Shown piece by piece: positions 26,135 through 33,578 of a stretch of 43,073 nucleotides of DNA (position 1 is its first letter; each line of letters starts with the position of its first letter). Made by a program: the position numbers and the translations under genes. The stretch covers positions 1-43,073 of the forward strand of contig BJFP01000003.1 in the NCBI GenBank assembly GCA_014189875.1, in the 5' to 3' direction. A model generated the notes under the pieces. That model had not been told where the DNA came from. It saw only the letters and a program-made list of their open reading frames with translations, and searched no databases. Source of the DNA: Verrucomicrobiota bacterium (GTDB taxonomy: Bacteria; Verrucomicrobiota; Verrucomicrobiia; Chthoniobacterales; Chthoniobacteraceae).

Positions 26135-26706
26135 ACGTCCGGCACTCGAACAGGCAACCTTCTCAACCAACATTCTCGCCACCGTCTTCCACGGCGTGAA
26201 TGACATCCGCGTCGATTCCGTGCCCAAGCGGCTCGCGCTGAATCACCCGCTGGCGCTCGCCCTGCTCTTCGCCCCGACCCATGCATTGCCTCGCACGGCT
26301 CGCCGCGCCCGTCCCGGTTCTGACCGTTCCCGGTGCGGCGGGCGCGAAAGAAAATTCCTGCAGCGACTGGGAGCGCGACTTCCGGGGGCGGAATCTTCCC
26401 GTCGGATCGTGGCCGCGAAGGCTCCCGGGTCGCGAATGGGCGACATTTGGGCCGATTCGACGTCTGAAAGGACGAGGGCGCAGAAAGTCCTTCAGCGTCC
26501 AGATTGACTGATGATTGTCGAACAACCGATTGCTGATTGCAGAGGTGTTTCCCTTCGTGGAACACGCCTCATCCTTCGGAAATGAAAAATCGATTCCTCT
26601 TCAATCGTCAATCCATGCTGCTTGCGCCGACTTGTTGCGCCCGCGTCTGAAAGACCCTTTTCGACATCAAGCAGGAGGGGCCGCGATGAGCTCTCGTGCG
26701 CATCCC
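26135..26706. other. 572-bp gap with decayed coding DNA
   Basis: No intact gene is seen. The first 100 bases contain the start of a zinc alcohol dehydrogenase (26175-26231, listed separately). The remaining stretch is a mixture of GC-rich former coding sequence and, from about 26500 to 26640, more AT-rich DNA with no recognised motif. It ends at the 3' end of the ketosynthase gene on the other strand. Confidence 0.55.
26175..26231 (+). pseudogene. N-terminal fragment of a zinc-dependent alcohol/formaldehyde dehydrogenase
   Basis: Nineteen codons read LATVFHGVNDIRVDSVPKR, matching the usual opening of medium-chain zinc dehydrogenases (MKATVFHGxxDIRVExVPxP). The initiating Met is replaced by Leu in this frame and similarity stops directly after, so only the 5' tip survives. 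It directly follows the stress cassette, where such dehydrogenases would fit. Confidence 0.5.
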
Positions 26707-27894
26707 TCACCGCCCCTCCAGCGCCACCACCGTGTTGTGCCCGCCCATGGCGACGCTGACATTGAGGACAATCGCGCCAGGCGGCAGCGGCAGGGCGCGC
26801 TCCGGCAGCGCAAAGCCGCCGGGGGGCGCAGTGAGGCCGCGCGGATTCGGTGGCAGCCGGCCTTGACGCATCGCATCCGCCAGCAGCGCGGCCTCCAGGG
26901 CTCCGCTGGCGCCCAGCGAGTGCCCGGTGAACGGTTTTAGCAGATGCAGCGACGGTTTTGACGCGGCCGCCGCCCATGCGCGGCCCAGCGCCGCAGCCTC
27001 CGCACGCGCGTGGGAGGCCGTGCCGTTGGCGTGCGGGCAAATCGCGGCGATGGGACGCCCGCCCAGCTCCTCGCGGGCTTTTTCGAGGCAGCGGGCCAGC
27101 CCCGCGCCATCCTCCGGCGCGCCCACGATGTCGTAGGCATCGGAGGCGCTCCAGCAACCGGCCACACGCGCCCACACCGGCGTCTCGGAGCCCAGCGCGT
27201 CCTCGCGCTCGATCAGCAGCACCGCCCCGGCCTCCGCGGGAGCAAACCCGGTTGTTAGCGGCGAATACGGATCATTGAGCGAATCGCGGCCCAGCAGGCC
27301 TGTTTCATCAAACGATGCCAGCAGCGGCTCCACCAGCGGCAGATCGACCGCCACGACCACCGCGTGCGACACACGCCCCATGCGTACCAACATCCACGCC
27401 AATCCCAGCGCATCGAGACCCGACGAGCAGCCGTTGGAGAGCAGATGCGCGCCACCGTGGATGCCCAGGTCGATGCTGACAGCGGAGGCGATTTCGCCGT
27501 GGAGATTGTTGCTGGCCGCGTAGATTTTCCGGCCCTTGCGCCCCGGCCACGGCGCCAGCCAGCCGGCCATGTTTCCACGACTGCTACCCGCCACCACGCA
27601 GGCGTCCGCAAGCTGCGCCGGCGTCCAGCCGCGCCGCTCCACCGCGCGCCGCGCCAGATGCACCGCCAGCGCGCTGGCCGGCCCATAACGGCGGCTGCGC
27701 ATCAATTCGCGATCTGGAATCCACCCGGCGCGCAACTCCGGCCAGCGCGTCTCCGCATCAAGCTCCCTCAGCGGCCGCAGTCCCGGCTCGCCGGACATGA
27801 CCCGCTCCCGCACCGCCTGCAAATCATTCCCCAGGCAGCACGCGGCCTCCGCGCCGGTGATGGCGACGAAACTGGCAGGCGTGGCGGGAATCAT
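26707..27894 (-). CDS. Stand-alone beta-ketoacyl synthase (FabF/KAS II-like)
   Basis: A 395-aa condensing enzyme of the thiolase superfamily. The catalytic triad is intact: Cys156 in LLSNGCSSGLDALG, His288 in CPHANGTASHARAEAAAL and His325 in LLKPFTGHSLGASGALEAAL, with Lys320 also in place. The start at 27894 (MIPATPASFV) matches the family better than the in-frame ATG at 27933. The N-terminal domain is divergent from housekeeping FabF (GSSRGNMAGWLAPWPGRKGR), and no acyl carrier protein, ketoreductase or dehydratase is adjacent. This suggests a specialised lipid or polyene-type ketosynthase or a chain-length-factor-like partner encoded away from its cluster. The substrate cannot be told. Confidence 0.85.
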   Translation of the reverse strand: MIPATPASFVAITGAEAACCLGNDLQAVRERVMSGEPGLRPLRELDAETRWPELRAGWIPDRELMRSRRYGPASALAVHLARRAVERRGWTPAQLADACVVAGSSRGNMAGWLAPWPGRKGRKIYAASNNLHGEIASAVSIDLGIHGGAHLLSNGCSSGLDALGLAWMLVRMGRVSHAVVVAVDLPLVEPLLASFDETGLLGRDSLNDPYSPLTTGFAPAEAGAVLLIEREDALGSETPVWARVAGCWSASDAYDIVGAPEDGAGLARCLEKAREELGGRPIAAICPHANGTASHARAEAAALGRAWAAAASKPSLHLLKPFTGHSLGASGALEAALLADAMRQGRLPPNPRGLTAPPGGFALPERALPLPPGAIVLNVSVAMGGHNTVVALEGR

Positions 27895-28256
27895 GAAGGG
27901 CGGCGAGCATCCCGTGTGCGGGTGTCGTTTCAAGTTTCATGTTTCATTTTGCAAATGGAAGTAGGCACTGACTGATTAAACCTCTGAGAAATTCCACGGA
28001 ACAAGCGGAGGAGGAACCACGGATGGCACGGATGAAAGAATTCTCCTCAGAAAACCATCCGTGCCATCCGTGAAATCCGTGGTGAATTTCTTCCTCATCC
28101 GAGTGATCCTGATTTTTGCACAGGTCTCAGATTGTCGGCCCCGCATTTGCGATGTGAACATTTCGTCAAATAATACGTGTAAGTAGCAATTGACTCCGCG
28201 CTCCGAATCCTACCAACCTGCTTCACGCTGCGAAAACCACGCGCCTTTCTGCTCCC
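27895..28256. other. Intergenic region with composite repeat, upstream of the beta-propeller operon
   Basis: A gap of 362 bases between the divergent ketosynthase and the secreted propeller gene. The central part is the dispersed repeat copy B. The AT-richer stretch 28145-28200 just before the propeller gene is the likely promoter region, though I cannot name boxes. No gene is seen. Confidence 0.6.
27981..28144 (-). repeat. Composite dispersed repeat, copy B
   Basis: Read on the minus strand it repeats the modules of 10246-10450 in the same order: the 17-bp gcggggccgac block (28144-28128), the tcggatga...agaaattcaccacgg stretch, a core inverted repeat (arms 28021-28034 and 28056-28069, variants of ggatggcacggatg) and the ggaattt-ctcagagg end module (about 27997-27981). 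Confidence 0.85.
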
Positions 28257-30779
28257 ATGAAAATCCGCCTCGCTCCTTCCCTCGCCCTCGCCGTCGCCGC
28301 CTCACTGTGCATCGCGCACGCGGCAAAGAAACCGCTCAAAGGCCAGCCCACCACCGAGGCTGCGCCCGCAAAATCCGGCTCCGTCACAGGCTGGCTCGCG
28401 TGGCGCGGGCCTTCGCAGAATGGCACTTCGCCGGAGACCGGATTGCCGGACAAAGTGGACGCAAAAGCTCCGCTGTGGGCCGCGGATTGGCCGGGGCAGA
28501 GCACGCCGGTGATCGCGAATGGCCGGCTCTACATCAATGGCTACACGGGCGACGGGCCGGATCTGCGCGAGGGCACGACATGCTTCGACGCGGATACGGG
28601 CAAGGTGATCTGGCAGCATTTCCAGAATGATTTCCTGAGCGACACGATCTATCTGCGCTATTCGACCTCGTCGCCGACGATCGATCCCGAGACGGGCAAT
28701 GTCTTCGTGCAGGCCACGCAGGGCGTGCTCACGTGCTTTTCGCCGGATGGAAAAATCATCTGGCAGCATTCGATGATGGAGGAATTCGGGCGGCTCACGT
28801 TCCCGAATTCGCGCACCTCGACGCCGGCGATCGATCGCGAACTGGTCATGACGCGCGGCGTGACGAGCGGCTGGGGCGCGGCTGGCCCGGCGGGCGACCG
28901 CATGTATGCGTTCGACAAAAAGACCGGCGAACTCGTCTGGATGGCGTCGCCCGCGGACCGCCCGCAGGACAACACCTTTTCGCAGCCGACGTTCTCATTC
29001 CTCGAGGGCAAGCGCGTGCTTTACACCGCGTGCGGCGACTCTTCAGTTGCGTGCATCAATGCGCGCACGGGCGACGCGCTGTTCCGTTTCCCCGCGGCGA
29101 AGGCGGGCGCGAAGGGCGGCATCAATGCCTCTCCGATCATCTACAAGGACTCGCTCATCCTCGCGCACGAATCGGAAAATGTGGACACAACCGAGGTGGG
29201 CCGCACCACCGCGTATCGCATCCCGAAGAGCACCGACACCTCGGCCGCCGTGCCGCCTCCCGGCGTGACGCTGCCGCCGGGCATGAAGCTTTTTTCGCCG
29301 AAGGAACTTGAGCTGTGGCGCAATCCGCTCGGCAATCTTGCATCGTCGCCGTGCCTCGTCGGCGACACGCTGTATGAAGTGACGGGCGTCGGCGAACTCG
29401 CTGCGGTGAACGCTGCGACGGGCGAGGTGAAATGGAGGAAAAAACTCGGGGCCGAGCAACGGCAGTCGTCGCCATTTTATGCGGATGGAAAACTCTACGT
29501 CGCATTTTACATCGCCGGCACCGATGCGAGCGCGGCGGGCGGTGACAATGAAGTGGGCAACGGCGAGCTGTTCGTTTTCAAACCCGGCGAAAAGGATGCC
29601 GAGCTGCTCTCACGCACGAAGCTCACAGGCCGCTGCTTCGGCTCGCCGATCGCATACAACGGCAAGCTCTACGTGCAGACCGACAAGAAGCTCTACGCCT
29701 TTGGCAAGAAGGGCGACAACGCGGGCGCGAAGTCCGTCGCGTGGAAGGATGATGGTCGCTGGCCGGAGAAGGCGGGCGAGCCTGCGAAGCTCCAGATCAT
29801 CCCGAACGAATCACTGCTCCGCCCCGGCCAGAGCGCGAAGCTCCGCGTGCGTGCGCTCGATGCGAATGGCTTCACGGCAAACGAAGCCGTGGATGTGAAG
29901 TCGGTGAAATTTGAGACCTACATCCCGCCGACCGCGCTCGTGAAGGCGAAGATGACCGGCGCTGTCGTGGACGGCGCGCTCACTGCGGAAAAGGCGACGT
30001 CGCCGAGCGCGGGCGCGTTCATGGGCACGATGAAAGTCGGCGAGAAGGAAATCAACGGCACCTTCCGCGGCCGCGTGCAACTCGATCTTCCGATCAAGCT
30101 CGATTTCGAGAGCACCGAGCTGAAGGAAAAGACCGGCCCCGGCCTCGGCAACGAGCCGACCGCGCTCGTCTCGCCCGGCCCCGGACTTCCCGCGCCGCAG
30201 CCCGGCCCGACGAATTGGAACGTGATCGAGCCGGTGACGGAATTTTCCTACCCGCCGCTGCCGTGGACCGGCGCGCGCTTCCGCTTCGAGGTGCGCAATC
30301 TGCCCGGCGGCGGCAAGGCGCTGTGCAAGACGATCGACAACAAACTCTTCCAGCGCGGCCAGGTCTTCATCGGCCACCCGGACATGCACAATTACACCAT
30401 CGAGGCCGACGTGATGAGCGAGGGCAACAAGCGCAAGATGTCCGACATCGGGCTCATCAACCAGCGCTACCTCGTCGTGCTCCGCGGCAACGCGCGCGAG
30501 ATCGAGCTGAGCAGCAACCTTGAGCGGATCAAAGTGGTCGCACCCTTCGCCCTCACGCCGAACGAGTGGTATCACCTGAAAGTGAAAGTGGACGTGGCGA
30601 AGGACGGCAGCGGCACGGTGCGCGCATCGGTCTGGAAAAAGGGCGACGCGGAACCCGCGACGCCGACAATCGAATTCAAGCACAAGCACGCACACCAGAG
30701 CGGCTCACCAGGATTTTTCTCGATGACGCCGCAGGAGCAGCGCGCGTGGATTGACAACATCGAGGTGAAGGCGAACTGA
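28257..30779 (+). CDS. Secreted PQQ-like beta-propeller protein with C-terminal laminin-G-like region
   Basis: An 840-aa exported protein with a Sec signal (MKIRLAPSLALAVAASLCIAHA). Residues ~45-480 are repeated PQQ-like blades: GWLAWRGPSQNG, CFDADTGKVIWQHFQ, CFSPDGKIIWQHSM, AFDKKTGELVWMASP, NARTGDALFRF, AVNAATGEVKWRKKL. The C-terminal ~350 residues are a different, beta-rich region (IEADVMSEGNKRKMSDIGLI, TPNEWYHLKVKVDVAKDGSG) resembling a concanavalin/LamG-type or 3-keto-disaccharide hydrolase-like fold. No catalytic PQQ-dehydrogenase Asp/Cys pair was recognised, so a binding or scaffold role is as likely as an enzyme. First gene of a tight five-gene operon; the next gene starts four bases after its stop. 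Confidence 0.85.
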   Translation: MKIRLAPSLALAVAASLCIAHAAKKPLKGQPTTEAAPAKSGSVTGWLAWRGPSQNGTSPETGLPDKVDAKAPLWAADWPGQSTPVIANGRLYINGYTGDGPDLREGTTCFDADTGKVIWQHFQNDFLSDTIYLRYSTSSPTIDPETGNVFVQATQGVLTCFSPDGKIIWQHSMMEEFGRLTFPNSRTSTPAIDRELVMTRGVTSGWGAAGPAGDRMYAFDKKTGELVWMASPADRPQDNTFSQPTFSFLEGKRVLYTACGDSSVACINARTGDALFRFPAAKAGAKGGINASPIIYKDSLILAHESENVDTTEVGRTTAYRIPKSTDTSAAVPPPGVTLPPGMKLFSPKELELWRNPLGNLASSPCLVGDTLYEVTGVGELAAVNAATGEVKWRKKLGAEQRQSSPFYADGKLYVAFYIAGTDASAAGGDNEVGNGELFVFKPGEKDAELLSRTKLTGRCFGSPIAYNGKLYVQTDKKLYAFGKKGDNAGAKSVAWKDDGRWPEKAGEPAKLQIIPNESLLRPGQSAKLRVRALDANGFTANEAVDVKSVKFETYIPPTALVKAKMTGAVVDGALTAEKATSPSAGAFMGTMKVGEKEINGTFRGRVQLDLPIKLDFESTELKEKTGPGLGNEPTALVSPGPGLPAPQPGPTNWNVIEPVTEFSYPPLPWTGARFRFEVRNLPGGGKALCKTIDNKLFQRGQVFIGHPDMHNYTIEADVMSEGNKRKMSDIGLINQRYLVVLRGNAREIELSSNLERIKVVAPFALTPNEWYHLKVKVDVAKDGSGTVRASVWKKGDAEPATPTIEFKHKHAHQSGSPGFFSMTPQEQRAWIDNIEVKAN

Positions 30780-30782
30780 GCA

Positions 30783-31331
30783 ATGATGCCGCCGACGCTG
30801 GCCACGCGACTGGGGACTACGACGCACATTTCCGCGCTGCTGCGGAAAGCTGCGCGCCTCGGCTTGCGCACGCCGGCCGATCTGTCGGCGCTCGCGGTGC
30901 AGCGAGGGTGTCGGCACTACTGGCACGACGGAATCCCCGAGCAGGAATCGGTGGGCTGCGATGATTTCACAAACGAGGAACTCACGCTCGCGCTGCTGAA
31001 TGTCGCGCTGCCATTCGACCCGAACGCGATTCGCTGCGGCGCTGCGATGGCGGGCGCAGAGGGGAATTCGCCGAAGCAACTCGCGTGGCTCGCGAAGCTC
31101 GAACGCTCCGAACAGGTGCTGCGCTACGTCGCCGAGTGCGGGAAAAAATTCGAGCCGGAGAATCCGTTTTGGACCGATCTGCTCGCGCTGCTGCCAGTCA
31201 CGCCGCCGCCAAAGGAAGGCGCGCTGCCGCACCCGACGCGGTTTGTGGAAATGACCGGCTTCATTCCCGGCGTGGGCCGCAAGCTCGTGACGCAGTGGGA
31301 GCGTCCTCGAAAAAGGAAAATCGCCGCATGA
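30783..31331 (+). CDS. Hypothetical protein, partner of nucleotidyltransferase
   Basis: A 182-aa protein of no recognised family, with ATG at 30783 (a second ATG follows at once). The N-terminal part (HISALLRKAARLGLRTPADL) is helical and could be a DNA-binding helix pair; the middle is rich in Leu/Ala; the C-terminus is basic (RKLVTQWERPRKRKIAA). Its stop overlaps the ATG of the next gene by four bases (31328-31331), so the two are coupled. That arrangement with a small nucleotidyltransferase recalls toxin-antitoxin pairs, but no antitoxin signature is visible. Confidence 0.6.
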   Translation: MMPPTLATRLGTTTHISALLRKAARLGLRTPADLSALAVQRGCRHYWHDGIPEQESVGCDDFTNEELTLALLNVALPFDPNAIRCGAAMAGAEGNSPKQLAWLAKLERSEQVLRYVAECGKKFEPENPFWTDLLALLPVTPPPKEGALPHPTRFVEMTGFIPGVGRKLVTQWERPRKRKIAA

Positions 31332-31918
31332 GCAACGCGGCGCGAATCGTCACCACGCTCGACAGCCTGCTCACGAAAGAGGCGTCGCTCATTCTTTATG
31401 GCCGCGCCTCGATTGCGCTCGGCTTCGAGAATCCGCCCGAGGCCACGCTGCACTCGATGGACGTGGATGCGCTGCTCACCACGTCGCATGAATCCGCATT
31501 CGCCGAAGTGCCGGAGTTCTGGGTCGCGCAGGAAAAGCTGAATCAGATTCTCGACGACGAGGGCCTCTACATGACCCACATTTTTCCGGCAGACTTGGTC
31601 TTCCTCCGCCGCCAGTGGGAAAGTGAAATCCTCCCAGTGCTGCGCCCGCCGCTGAAATTCCTGCGCCTGTTTCGCCCCGCGACCATCGATCTGATCCTCA
31701 CGAAGATGATGCGCGGCAATGACGAGCAGGACATGCAGGACGTGGACTTCATGATCCGCCACGACCGGATCACGCAGCAGCAGATCGAGGATGCCTTCCG
31801 CGATGCTGTGATCCCCGACGTCGTCGAGCTGCGCGACGCCTACGCCCTCGCAAAACCGACCGTGCTCGCGCTTGCTCAGAAAGCGGCGGCGGATGGGTTT
31901 TCACTCCCGCGCCGTTGA
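31328..31918 (+). CDS. DUF6036-like nucleotidyltransferase
   Basis: A 196-aa protein with the start of a nucleotidyltransferase fold: LILYGRASIALGF then HSMDVDALL, where the two Asp (45 and 47) correspond to the DxD metal pair and LYGRAS to the GG/GS motif. The later DLILTKMMRGNDEQDMQDVD and FMIRHDRI are typical of DUF6036-like proteins and related AbiEii-type enzymes. The canonical GGxxL motif is altered to YGRAS, so activity is uncertain. Coupled to the upstream hypothetical gene by an ATGA overlap, and followed after 25 bp by a second propeller gene. Role: possible toxin, RNA- or protein-modifying transferase. Confidence 0.7.
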   Translation: MSNAARIVTTLDSLLTKEASLILYGRASIALGFENPPEATLHSMDVDALLTTSHESAFAEVPEFWVAQEKLNQILDDEGLYMTHIFPADLVFLRRQWESEILPVLRPPLKFLRLFRPATIDLILTKMMRGNDEQDMQDVDFMIRHDRITQQQIEDAFRDAVIPDVVELRDAYALAKPTVLALAQKAAADGFSLPRR

Positions 31919-31943
31919 TTTTTTTCACCAAACTCCAAACACC

Positions 31944-33554
31944 ATGAACATCCGCACCTTCACCGCCGCCGCGTTTGCCGGCATCGCATTCACCTCTGTG
32001 CTCCGCGCCGACGACTGGCCCGCGTGGGGCGGCAGCGATCCGGGGCGCAACATGTATTCGACCGCGAAGGGCATCCCCGCCGTCTTCGGGCCGAAGGAGG
32101 CAAACAAGCAGGGGAAATTTGAAATCCAGTTCAAGAAGAACTCCGAGGAGATTGACATGGCGCAGACGAAGAACGTGCGCTGGATCGCGAAGCTCGGCTC
32201 GCAGACCTACGGCAACACGGTCGTCGCGTATGGCAAAGTTTACATCGGCACAAACAACGCGGGGATGCGCGACCCGCGCTTCAAGGACGACAAGTCCGTG
32301 CTGCTCTGCCTCGATGAAAAGGTGGGAGACCTCATCTGGCAGTTCACCGTGCCGAAGCTGCTCAGCGGAAAAGTGAACGACTGGGAATACCTCGGCTACC
32401 TCAGCGCGCCGTTCGTGGACGGCAACACGCTCTACTCGGTGACGAGCCGCTGCGAGGTCATCGCGCTGAATGCCGACGGGCAGAAAAACGGCAACAAGGG
32501 CACTTTCAAGGATGAGGGGCAATACATGGTCGGCCCCGGCAAGCCGAAGGTCGAAGTCACCGCGAAGGACGCGGACATCCTCTGGAAATACGACATGATG
32601 GACGAGCTTGGCGTCTATCCGCACAACGCGGCAAACAGCTCGCCGCTCGTGCTCGACGACAAGATCTACGTCTGCACCAGCAACGGCCAGGACTACTCGC
32701 ACGTGAACATTCCCTCGCCGCAGTCGCCGAGCTTCATCGTGCTCGACAAGAAGACCGGCGCACTCATCGGCGAGGACGACGCGAAGATCGGCCCGCACAT
32801 TTTCCACGGCCAGTGGACCTCGCCGAGCGCGGGGAAAGTGGATGGCAAATGGCAGATCTACTTCGGCGGCGGCGACGGCTTCCTCTACGGGTTCGATGCG
32901 AATCCGGTGAAGGAAGGCGACTCGAACTTCATGAAGACCGTGTGGAAATTCGATGTCGTCCCCGACGACTACAAGAAGGACAAGACCGGCAAGCCGTACA
33001 AGTATCCCGCGCCCGAAGGCCCAAGCGAAATCATCGCCACGCCCGTCGTGTACAAGGACAAGATTTTCGTCGCGTGCGGACAGGATCCTGAGCACGGCGA
33101 GGGTGTCGGCCGGCTCGTGTGCATCGATCCGAAAGGGCTCAAGGGCGACGCGACCAAGACCAAGGGCGCGCTCGTGTGGGAGTTCCGCGACATCAAGCGC
33201 AGCATCAGCACCGTCGCGATCGATCCTGCAACCGATCTGCTCTACATCGGCGACTACAGCGGCTTCGTATATTGCCTCGATTCCAAGACCGGCAAGCAGC
33301 TCTGGGTGCACGACACGCAGGCACACATCTGGGGCTCGCCGATGATCGCGGATGGAAAAGTGTTCATCGGCAACGAGGACGGCGACCTCTACGTCTTCGA
33401 GGCGAAGGCGGAGAAAAAGCTCCTCAACCAGGTGAACATGGGCGCGCCAATCCTCGCCACGCCAGTCGTCGCAAACGGCACGCTCTTCATCAACACGCAG
33501 ACGCACCTCTTCGCCATCTCCGAGGGCGCGAAGCCGGAGGAGAAGCAGAAGTAG
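31944..33554 (+). CDS. Secreted PQQ-like beta-propeller protein
   Basis: A 536-aa exported protein; ATG 31944 gives a Sec signal (MNIRTFTAAAFAGIAFTSVLRA). The rest is a PQQ-like propeller: DDWPAWGGSDPGRNMYS, the first blade VRWIAKLGSQTYGNTVVAYG, CLDEKVGDLIWQFTVPKL, ILWKYDMMDELGVYPHNAAN, FIVLDKKTGALIGEDDA, CLDSKTGKQLWVHDTQAHI. This form (WGG...NMYS, MDELGVYPHN) is common in Planctomycetes and Verrucomicrobia and is usually annotated as outer-membrane or dehydrogenase-like PQQ protein, without a proven reaction. It starts 25 bp after the nucleotidyltransferase gene and is 24 bp ahead of the MFS transporter gene. Confidence 0.87.
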   Translation: MNIRTFTAAAFAGIAFTSVLRADDWPAWGGSDPGRNMYSTAKGIPAVFGPKEANKQGKFEIQFKKNSEEIDMAQTKNVRWIAKLGSQTYGNTVVAYGKVYIGTNNAGMRDPRFKDDKSVLLCLDEKVGDLIWQFTVPKLLSGKVNDWEYLGYLSAPFVDGNTLYSVTSRCEVIALNADGQKNGNKGTFKDEGQYMVGPGKPKVEVTAKDADILWKYDMMDELGVYPHNAANSSPLVLDDKIYVCTSNGQDYSHVNIPSPQSPSFIVLDKKTGALIGEDDAKIGPHIFHGQWTSPSAGKVDGKWQIYFGGGDGFLYGFDANPVKEGDSNFMKTVWKFDVVPDDYKKDKTGKPYKYPAPEGPSEIIATPVVYKDKIFVACGQDPEHGEGVGRLVCIDPKGLKGDATKTKGALVWEFRDIKRSISTVAIDPATDLLYIGDYSGFVYCLDSKTGKQLWVHDTQAHIWGSPMIADGKVFIGNEDGDLYVFEAKAEKKLLNQVNMGAPILATPVVANGTLFINTQTHLFAISEGAKPEEKQK

Positions 33555-33578
33555 CCGCGCAGGCAGCGACGCACCGTC

